Source: Thermoplasmata archaeon
GTDB lineage: Archaea; Thermoplasmatota; Thermoplasmata; Lutacidiplasmatales; UBA184
DNA length: 9,691 nt
Assembly (NCBI GenBank): GCA_030044475.1
Contig: JASHVP010000117.1
Span: forward strand, 1-9,691
Direction of reading: 5' to 3'
Of the stretch, positions 4,539-9,691 are shown in pieces (the stretch's first letter is position 1; each line of letters opens with the position of its first letter). The position numbers and the translations under genes are program-made. The notes beneath the pieces are model-generated. The model saw only the letters and a list, made by a program, of their open reading frames with translations. It searched no databases and was not told where the DNA came from.

Positions 4539-6740
4539 TCACCCGGCGTAGTAGGCGGCGTCGTACGGCTCCGGCTTGAGCCCGCGTCGCTGCCGGATCT
4601 CGGCGACCACGCCCGGCTGGAGCTCGGAGGGGACCGGTTCGAAGCCGAGCGACTCGGTCGACCAGAGGACCTTGCCGGCCGTGGCGCTGCGGATGTCGGA
4701 GGCGAAGCCGAACATCTCCGCGACCGGCACCTTCGCCTCGATCGTCTGCAGGTCGCCGACGCTCGTCAAGTCGAGTATCTCGCCCCGGCGGCGCTGGAGC
4801 TCGCGGGTCGCCCCGGCGAGCACCTCCTGCGGGACGTTCACCGTGACCTTCTGGAACGGCTCGAGGAGGAGCCGGTCCCCGAGGACCATCGCGCCGTAGA
4901 TCCCGGATCGCGCCGCGGGAATCGTCTGGGCCGGCCCGCGGTGGATCGAGTCCTCGTGCAGCTTCGCGTCGACGAGCCGGACCTTGAGCCCATAGACCTT
5001 CTCGTTGGCGAGCGGGCCCCGGTTGATCGCTTCCTTGAACGCGTCGACGATCAGGTCCATCGTCTCGTTGAGGTACTGGATCCCCTTCGTCACGTCGAAC
5101 AGGATGTTGGTCCCCTCGACGGCGATGATCCCGCGCCCCTCGTCGCGCGACACTCCGAGTTGGTCGAGGCGGGTCACGAGCGTCTTCGTGTCCTTGAACG
5201 ACTTCCCCTGGGGGATCTCGCCGTCCTTGATGGCCTGGACGACCGCCGCCGGGAGCGGTTCGACCTCGAAGTAGAACCGGTTGTGCTTGTTCGGCGACTT
5301 GCCCTCGAACGGTCCGCCGGGATGGCGGACCTGTTCGCGGTAGACGACGATCGGCTTCGACGACTGGATCTCGACCTTGTAGTCGTTGACGATGCGGTAC
5401 TGGGTGATCTCCAGGTGGAGCTCGCCCATCCCCGACAGGAGATGCTCGCCGGTCTCCTGGTTGATCTCGACGCGCAGGCTCGCGTCCTCCTTCCCGACCT
5501 TCCGCATCACCTCGATGAGCTTCGGAAGGTCGGCCATCCGCTTCGGCTCGATGGCGACCGTGACCACCGGCTCGGAGACGTGGCGGATCTCCTCGAACGG
5601 GGTCATGTCGGAAGCCGTCGCGGTCGTCGTCCCAGCGAAGGCGTCGGTGAGCCCGATGACCGCCGCGATGTTCCCGGCCGGGACGTCGTCGACCATGAGG
5701 CGCTCCGGCCCCATGAACAGCGAGACGTGCTGGACGCGGTTGCGGATCTTGGTCCCGAGGATCGCGAGCTCCATCCCCTTCTGCAGGTGGCCGGAGAAGA
5801 CCCGGCCCGTGGCGATCTCGCCGGCGCTCGGGTCCATCGTGATGTCGGTGACCATGAACGAGGTCGGTCCGGCCGGGTCGGTGTTCACCATCGCCTGTCC
5901 GACGGACGAGCCGATTTCGCCCTTCCAGATGTTCGGGATCCGGTACTTCTGCGCGATGCGGGGGCTCGGCAGGTGCCGCACGACCATGTCGAAGACGACG
6001 TCGTTGATCTTCGCCTTCTGGGCGATCTCCTTCGACCGGCCGGTCGAAACATAGCTGATGATGTCCGGGAATTTCACGCCGGTCCGCTGCATGTACGGAA
6101 CGCTGATCGCCCAGTTCTCGTAGCCCGAGCCGAAGGCGACCGACCCGTCGCGCGGGTCGACCGACCACTCGTCGACGAACTCCTCCGGGGCCATCTTGCG
6201 GATCAGCTCGTTGACCTCGGTGATGATCGCGGTGAACCGCTTTTGCAGCGAATCGGAGGTGAGCTGCAGCTCCTTGATCGCGCGGTCGACCTTGTTGATG
6301 AACAGGACCGGCTTCACCTTTTCGCGAAGCGCCTGCCGGAGCACCGTCTCCGTCTGCGCCATCACGCCCTCGACGGCGCACACCACGACGATCGCTCCGT
6401 CGACGGCCCGCATCGCGCGCGTGACGTCCCCGCCGAAGTCGACGTGGCCGGGCGTGTCGATGAGGTTGATCAGGTGCTGCTGGCCCTCGAACTCGTGCAC
6501 GATCGTGACGTCGGCGTTGTTGATCGTGAGCAGGCGCGCCTGCTCCTGCTCGTCAAAGTTGAGGTAGAGCTGCTTGCCGGCCAGCTCGTTCGAGATCATC
6601 CCCGCCGCCGCGAGGAGGTTGTCGGAGAGGGTCGTCTTCCCGTGGTGGATGTGGGCGACGATGCCGATGTTCCGGATGCGGTCGATGTTCCGCATCATGT
6701 CGGGGATGGCCTTCGCCAACTCGCTTCGGATGTGCGTCAT
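4539..6740 (-). CDS. fusA: Translation elongation factor aEF-2
   Basis: The 733-residue GTPase drives ribosomal translocation. Visible motifs: G1 AHIHHGKTT (29-37), switch I threonine T72, G3 DTPGH (95-99), G4 NKVD (149-152), a domain-III block MGELHLE (438-444), SPNKHNRFYFEVEP (482-495), and the domain-IV loop DSIHRGPAQ where H600 is the expected diphthamide site. Length is normal for archaeal EF-2. Two GTP-site positions depart from the usual consensus: AHIDHGKTT has H32 instead of D, and RGIT reads RLLT (69-72). The frame and all other motifs are intact, so it is a working gene. The ATG is 16 bp downstream of the rps7 stop, making it the last gene of the str operon; its final codons (YYAG) include a half-site of the palindromic element. 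Confidence 0.97.
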   Translation of the reverse strand: MTHIRSELAKAIPDMMRNIDRIRNIGIVAHIHHGKTTLSDNLLAAAGMISNELAGKQLYLNFDEQEQARLLTINNADVTIVHEFEGQQHLINLIDTPGHVDFGGDVTRAMRAVDGAIVVVCAVEGVMAQTETVLRQALREKVKPVLFINKVDRAIKELQLTSDSLQKRFTAIITEVNELIRKMAPEEFVDEWSVDPRDGSVAFGSGYENWAISVPYMQRTGVKFPDIISYVSTGRSKEIAQKAKINDVVFDMVVRHLPSPRIAQKYRIPNIWKGEIGSSVGQAMVNTDPAGPTSFMVTDITMDPSAGEIATGRVFSGHLQKGMELAILGTKIRNRVQHVSLFMGPERLMVDDVPAGNIAAVIGLTDAFAGTTTATASDMTPFEEIRHVSEPVVTVAIEPKRMADLPKLIEVMRKVGKEDASLRVEINQETGEHLLSGMGELHLEITQYRIVNDYKVEIQSSKPIVVYREQVRHPGGPFEGKSPNKHNRFYFEVEPLPAAVVQAIKDGEIPQGKSFKDTKTLVTRLDQLGVSRDEGRGIIAVEGTNILFDVTKGIQYLNETMDLIVDAFKEAINRGPLANEKVYGLKVRLVDAKLHEDSIHRGPAQTIPAARSGIYGAMVLGDRLLLEPFQKVTVNVPQEVLAGATRELQRRRGEILDLTSVGDLQTIEAKVPVAEMFGFASDIRSATAGKVLWSTESLGFEPVPSELQPGVVAEIRQRRGLKPEPYDAAYYAG
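4547..4555. repeat. Half-site of the palindromic element inside the EF-2 3' end
   Basis: CGTAGTAGG occurs a fourth time here, encoding the Tyr-Tyr-Ala end of EF-2 on the other strand. No matching left arm is seen at the right distance, so it may be a partial copy, or simply the Tyr-Tyr codons from which the motif arose. Confidence 0.5.
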
Positions 6741-6756
6741 GACGTCCCTGCCCGCC

Positions 6757-7419
6757 TCAGCGCGCCGACTGGGCGACCCGCTCGACTTCTTCCTTCCGGC
6801 CGACCGCGAACGACGTGAGGTCGCCGCTCGCCGCGAGCCGGATCTCGTCCGCGAGGCACGAGTGGATCGGCTTGGTGGACTTGTGCGACGCCTGGATCGC
6901 GCCGGCGGCCAAGTTGCGGATCGCGACGTTGAGTCGACGCGCCGGCGACGCGTCGACGGCCCGGGGCACCGAGATCCCGCCGAACTGCAGCCGGGTGACC
7001 TCCTCGCGGGGCGCCGCGTTCTCGACGGCGTCGACCAGGAGCTGGAGCGGGTTCTTCCCCTCCTTCTGCGCGAGCTCGTCGAAGGCTCGGCGGACGGTCG
7101 CGAGCGCCTTCGACTTCTTGCCGGTGAACTTGCCCCCCTTCATGAGGTGGTTGGCGAGCCGCTCGACGAGGTGCATCCGCGTCTTCTGGAACGGACGCCC
7201 GGACAGACGGCCCTCGGTGTGCGGGGCGTAGACCGGGTGCAGGTAGAGGTACGGCAGGAGCCCCGGGTCGTGCACCTCCACGCCCTCGAACGGGTACTTC
7301 CCGAACAGCGGCGGCACGGCGAACGGGGGCGGGGGGGGCGGCGCCGGACGCTGAACGACCGGTCCGACGTCCTCGACGCCGGGTTCCGGCGGGAGGTACG
7401 ACTCGGGATTCCCGCTCAT
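6757..7419 (-). CDS. rps7: 30S ribosomal protein uS7
   Basis: The 220-residue protein is an archaeal uS7, which nucleates assembly of the 16S rRNA 3' domain and lines the E-site. Landmarks are LFGKYPFEGVEV (38-49), MKGGKFTGKKSKAL (93-106), the NAAPREEVTRLQFGG segment (134-148) and the C-terminal SCLADEIRLAA...SFAVGRKEEVERVA. The first 37 residues are an unusual acidic then proline-rich extension with six consecutive prolines (27-32), encoded by a G/C homopolymer-like tract; many archaeal uS7 start near the LFGKY segment. The ATG overlaps the rps12 stop (ATGA), with AAGGAG 11 nt upstream. It lies between rps12 and EF-2 in the canonical str order. Confidence 0.96.
   Translation of the reverse strand: MSGNPESYLPPEPGVEDVGPVVQRPAPPPPPPFAVPPLFGKYPFEGVEVHDPGLLPYLYLHPVYAPHTEGRLSGRPFQKTRMHLVERLANHLMKGGKFTGKKSKALATVRRAFDELAQKEGKNPLQLLVDAVENAAPREEVTRLQFGGISVPRAVDASPARRLNVAIRNLAAGAIQASHKSTKPIHSCLADEIRLAASGDLTSFAVGRKEEVERVAQSAR
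7325..7338. repeat. Near-homopolymeric G tract (G5-C-G8) within rps7
   Basis: On the plus strand GGGGGCGGGGGGGG encodes the polyproline run of uS7 on the minus strand. An eight-base G run is prone to slippage in replication and sequencing; the reading frame is intact as given. Confidence 0.8.
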
Positions 7420-7850
7420 CGCGCCGGCTTCTCCTTGCGTCCCCGGACCAACTCGTCGAGGGAGACGCCGTTCACCTGGATCACCTTGTAACGAACGCCG
7501 GGGATGTCGCCGTACGAGCGTCCCATTCGACCGCCGATCCCCTCGACCAGCACCTCGTCGTGCTCATCGATAAAGTTGATGGCCCCATCGCCGACCGCGA
7601 ACGCCGTCACTTGGCGCCCGTTCTTGATCAGCTGGACCTTGATGCATTTGCGGATCGCCGAATTCGGCTGCTTCGCCTCGACCCCCACCTTCTCGATGAC
7701 GATGCCGCGGGCCTGCGGGGCCCCCTCGAGCGGGTCGGACCGTTCCTTCAGGTGCAGGGTCCGTCGCTTGTAGTACCGGTCCGACCAGCGACGCCGCTGG
7801 CGGAGGTCGGCCAAGCGGCCGGCAGTGTGGAGTCCGGACGGCGGTGGCAT
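7416..7850 (-). CDS. rps12: 30S ribosomal protein uS12
   Basis: This 144-residue uS12 of archaeal/eukaryotic (S23) type helps monitor decoding at the A-site. Conserved loops are KQPNSAIRKC (60-69), containing the PNS loop that reaches the decoding centre, and GDIPGVRYKVIQV (114-126). Start: ATG 7850 (MPPPSG) is chosen because the frame upstream runs into the divergent UDG gene and because it gives the usual length of about 140-147 aa. A TATA-like CTTAAATA (minus strand, 7890-7883) begins about 39-40 nt upstream, predicting a leader of roughly 10 nt without a Shine-Dalgarno. It is the first gene of rps12-rps7-EF-2. In many euryarchaea the RNA polymerase genes and nusA precede it; here a divergent DNA glycosylase does. 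Confidence 0.96.
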   Translation of the reverse strand: MPPPSGLHTAGRLADLRQRRRWSDRYYKRRTLHLKERSDPLEGAPQARGIVIEKVGVEAKQPNSAIRKCIKVQLIKNGRQVTAFAVGDGAINFIDEHDEVLVEGIGGRMGRSYGDIPGVRYKVIQVNGVSLDELVRGRKEKPAR

Positions 7851-7882
7851 GTCGGTGAAGGGGCCGAGCCACGGGGAGTCCC

Positions 7883-7890
7883 TATTTAAG
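7883..7890. promoter_or_regulatory. Shared, bidirectional TATA-like box (TATTTAAG / CTTAAATA)
   Basis: This is the only AT-rich stretch in the 61-bp gap between rps12 (minus) and the UDG gene (plus). On the plus strand TTAA (7886-7889) begins 26 nt before the UDG ATG, predicting a leaderless UDG mRNA. On the minus strand TTAAAT lies 39 nt before the rps12 ATG, predicting a leader of about 11 nt. Because TTTAAA-like cores are nearly symmetric, one TBP site could serve both directions. Confidence 0.6.
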
Positions 7891-7911
7891 CGCGTTCCCG
7901 ACTCACCGGCG

Positions 7912-8517
7912 ATGAATCGTCCGCCGGCGGTCGACGGGGGCCGGACCCGCTCGACCGGACCGTTCTCGGGCGACTGGGAGCGGTTGGCGGCGGAGATCCG
8001 GGCGTGCCGACTCTGCCCGCTCGGCGCGACGCGCACGCACGCGGTCGTCTACCGCGGAGGTCCCTCGCCGCGGGTCGTGTTCGTCGGGGAGGCGCCCGGA
8101 GCGACGGAAGACGCCACCGGGCGGCCCTTCATGGGGCGGTCGGGGGCCCGCCTCGACGCGGCGGTCGCCGCGGTCGGGCTCGCCGACGGCGAGTTCGGCG
8201 TCCTGAACGTGCTGAAGTGCCGACCACCGGAGAACCGATTCGACCGCCTCGCCGCGCGGACCTGCCGACCGTACCTCCGCCGTCAGCTCGAGCTCCTGCA
8301 CCCGCGCGCGCTCGTCCCGCTCGGGGCCGTGGCCCTCCGGGAGCTGGCGCCCGAGGCGCCCCCGGTCCTCACGGCGGCCGGGCGCCCGTACGACTCTCCC
8401 GACGGCCCGATCTTTCCGCTGATCCACCCCGCCGCCGCGCTGCGCTCCCGCACCCTGCGGGAGCGTTGGGACCGCGACGTTCGCGCGCTCGGCGCGTGGT
8501 TGCGTTCGGTCGTCTAA
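7912..8517 (+). CDS. udg: Family 4 uracil-DNA glycosylase (UDGa, 4Fe-4S)
   Basis: The 201-residue enzyme removes uracil from DNA to begin base-excision repair. It has the four cysteines of the iron-sulfur cluster of family 4: C32 and C35 (ACRLCPL), C103 (NVLKCRPP) and C118 (TCRPYL). The uracil-binding motif GEAPGATED (59-67) continues into TGRPFMGRSGARLD, and the second motif is HPAAALR (172-178). GEAPG..ED separates it from family 5 (UDGb), which has GLAPA. An N-terminal extension of about 20 residues precedes the domain and looks disordered. ATG 7912 is chosen by the promoter box 26 nt upstream; an upstream in-frame ATG would overlap rps12. The stop is 32 bp before the polB start, with polB's TATA-like box between. 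Confidence 0.94.
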   Translation: MNRPPAVDGGRTRSTGPFSGDWERLAAEIRACRLCPLGATRTHAVVYRGGPSPRVVFVGEAPGATEDATGRPFMGRSGARLDAAVAAVGLADGEFGVLNVLKCRPPENRFDRLAARTCRPYLRRQLELLHPRALVPLGAVALRELAPEAPPVLTAAGRPYDSPDGPIFPLIHPAAALRSRTLRERWDRDVRALGAWLRSVV

Positions 8518-8520
8518 ACC

Positions 8521-8528
8521 CATTTAAC
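8521..8528 (+). promoter_or_regulatory. TATA-like box of polB (CATTTAAC)
   Basis: ATTTAA at 8522-8527 begins 28 nt before the polB GTG, exactly as ATTTAA at 7884-7889 begins 28 nt before the UDG ATG. The box starts 3 nt past the UDG stop. The geometry predicts a leaderless polB mRNA beginning at or next to GTG 8550 and supports that start. Confidence 0.6.
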
Positions 8529-8537
8529 TCGTCCCGA

Positions 8538-8559
8538 GGTTCGAATCCCGTGCGCACCG
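8538..8559 (+). other. tRNA T-arm/3'-end look-alike at the polB start
   Basis: GGTTCGAATCCCG (8538-8550) is identical to the T-loop and flanking bases common in tRNA genes, and the next 8 bases plus a G would fit position 65, an acceptor strand GCGCACC and a discriminator base. The 5' T-stem (CGAGG) pairs with the 3' side at only two positions, and no anticodon or D arm is found upstream, so it is not a tRNA gene. It could be chance or the remnant of a tRNA-directed integration site. Confidence 0.3.
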
Positions 8560-9691
8560 TTGACCTGTTTCTTCTCGAAGGGTCGTACCAGTCCCAGGAC
8601 GACGGCGTCGTCGTCGAGTTGTTCGGGCGGACCCGGGACGGGGGCGCGCTGGTCGCCCGCTACTACGGGTTCCGTCCGTACTTCCTGGTGGTCGACCTCC
8701 CGCCGGACGCCCGCGAGCGGTTGGAGAGAGATCCCGAGATCGTCCGCCTGGACGCGGTCCGGACGTTCGTCGGGGGCCGGGAACGCGACGCGGTCCGGGT
8801 CACGATGCACCACCCCTGGCGGGTCCCCGAATACCGCGACCAGTATCGGCGGCGGGGGGACGACGCGAGCGTGCTCGCCTGCGACATCCCGTTCGTCCAT
8901 CGATTCCTCTACGACCAGCACCTCGGGCTCACGGTCCAGTTCGAGGCGGAGGACGAGCCCCCGGAGGTCCGGGCGCGGTACGCGGTCCCCGACGTCGTCC
9001 GGGTGGTCACCGGCGACGGACATGAGATCCGGCCGGGCGAGGCGTTCCGGCCGTCGCTCCGGGTGCTCTCCTTCGACATCGAGAACGCGATCCGGGAGCG
9101 GACGATCTTCACGCTCTGCGGGGTGGCGGAGGGCGCAGGTCGGCCGCGACGGACGTTCCGGCTCTCGGGCCCCTCGGAACGCGAGATCCTGGAGGGGTTC
9201 TCGCAGGTCGTCCTCGAGGACGACCCGGACGTGATCACCGGCTACAACATCGGCGGGTACGACTTCCCGCTCCTCGTCGAGCGGGCCACCGCGCTCGGGC
9301 TCGGCCCGCTGAAGCTCGGGCGCGAGCGGACCGCGCCGCGCGAGATGGGCGAGCGGCTGTGGAAGGTCACGGGACGGGTCGTCGCCGACGCCTGGTGGTC
9401 CGCCCGCCGCGACCTGCACCCGAAGCAGGAGACGCTCCAGTTCGTGGCCCGGACCCTGCTGAACGACTCGAAGCTGGACGTCGACCGGCGGAACATCGAG
9501 GCGGAGTGGGCGAAGGACCCCGAGCGGGTGATGGAGTACTGCGAGCACGACGCCGACCTGGCCCGACGGATCCTGGAGCGGCTGCGGGCGGTCGAGCGGG
9601 CGGCCGATCTGGCGACGGTCGCGCGCCTGCCGCTCGAGGAGGGGATGAACGGACGAACCTCGCTGTTCATCGACGCGATGCTGATCCCGCG
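8550..9691 (+). CDS. polB: Family B DNA polymerase, N-terminal part (3' end outside window)
   Basis: Only the first 380 residues are present: the N-terminal domain and the 3'-5' proofreading exonuclease; the polymerase palm motifs lie beyond the window. Exo I is FDIEN (D176, E178), Exo II is GYNIGGYDFP (N233, D238) and Exo III is YCEHD (Y330, D334), all intact, so proofreading should work. FRPYF (41-45), HPWRVP (88-93) and CDIPFVHRFL (111-120) match the N-terminal domain of archaeal PolB; V92 aligns with Pfu V93 and P43 with Pfu P36, residues of the pocket that senses template uracil. The start is GTG 8550, the only usable start in frame near the N-terminal match, with a TATA-like box correctly spaced. 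It follows the uracil-DNA glycosylase gene in the same direction. Confidence 0.94.
   Translation, partial: MRTVDLFLLEGSYQSQDDGVVVELFGRTRDGGALVARYYGFRPYFLVVDLPPDARERLERDPEIVRLDAVRTFVGGRERDAVRVTMHHPWRVPEYRDQYRRRGDDASVLACDIPFVHRFLYDQHLGLTVQFEAEDEPPEVRARYAVPDVVRVVTGDGHEIRPGEAFRPSLRVLSFDIENAIRERTIFTLCGVAEGAGRPRRTFRLSGPSEREILEGFSQVVLEDDPDVITGYNIGGYDFPLLVERATALGLGPLKLGRERTAPREMGERLWKVTGRVVADAWWSARRDLHPKQETLQFVARTLLNDSKLDVDRRNIEAEWAKDPERVMEYCEHDADLARRILERLRAVERAADLATVARLPLEEGMNGRTSLFIDAMLIP

Noticed and set aside
4941..6818. Long plus-strand open frame opposite EF-2
   Set aside because: It is the antisense of an unmistakable EF-2 and has a low-complexity Asp/Arg/Leu composition without motifs.
7853..8036. 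N-terminal extension of uS12 beyond ATG 7850
   Set aside because: It crosses the shared promoter and runs antisense through the UDG gene start; uS12 of normal length begins at 7850.
8470..8559. A complete tRNA gene ending at the polB start
   Set aside because: Only the T-loop matches; the T-stem does not pair, there is no D or anticodon arm, and the upstream bases encode the conserved UDG C-terminus.

Overview
The window is about 70% G+C and archaeal. It carries an exosome subunit Rrp42, ribosomal protein eL43, RNA polymerase subunit Rpo12, an EF-2 with a diphthamide-type histidine, a RadB recombinase and a family-B DNA polymerase. RadB points to a euryarchaeal lineage. With the high GC and the AT-rich boxes sitting about 26-28 nt before several start codons, an uncultivated high-GC Thermoplasmatota-like genome is a reasonable guess, but the assignment is inference.

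Layout. (1) 1-1163, + strand: the tail of the archaeal exosome/translation superoperon, rrp42 (5' end outside the window), eL43 (ATGA overlap) and the very short rpo12. (2) 1138-1566, - strand: a VOC/glyoxalase-fold protein that converges on rpo12 and overlaps its 3' end by 26 bp, ending the superoperon there. (3) 1667-4349, + strand: an RNase J/CPSF-like metallo-beta-lactamase nuclease, radB (ATGA overlap) and an O6-alkylguanine-DNA alkyltransferase (ogt), which looks like a nucleic-acid repair/processing cluster. (4) 4350-4538: the intergenic space between convergent ogt and EF-2. It holds three copies of a palindromic element (CTACTAC...CGTAGTAG), with a further half-site just inside the EF-2 stop end. 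This is the most striking unexplained structure here. (5) 7850-4539, - strand: the str operon rps12-rps7-EF-2. (6) 7912-9691, + strand: a family-4 (4Fe-4S) uracil-DNA glycosylase, then a family-B DNA polymerase truncated by the window end after its 3'-5' exonuclease domain.

How it fits together: half of the window is core information processing (RNA decay, RNA polymerase, translation). The other half is DNA maintenance: RadB, alkylation reversal, uracil excision and a polymerase whose N-terminal domain keeps the position used for uracil sensing. UDG and the str operon are divergent and share one near-palindromic TATA-like box. UDG and polB have the same ATTTAA hexamer at identical distance from their start codons, the geometry expected of leaderless transcripts. 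No mobile element, CRISPR array, rRNA or complete tRNA gene was seen.
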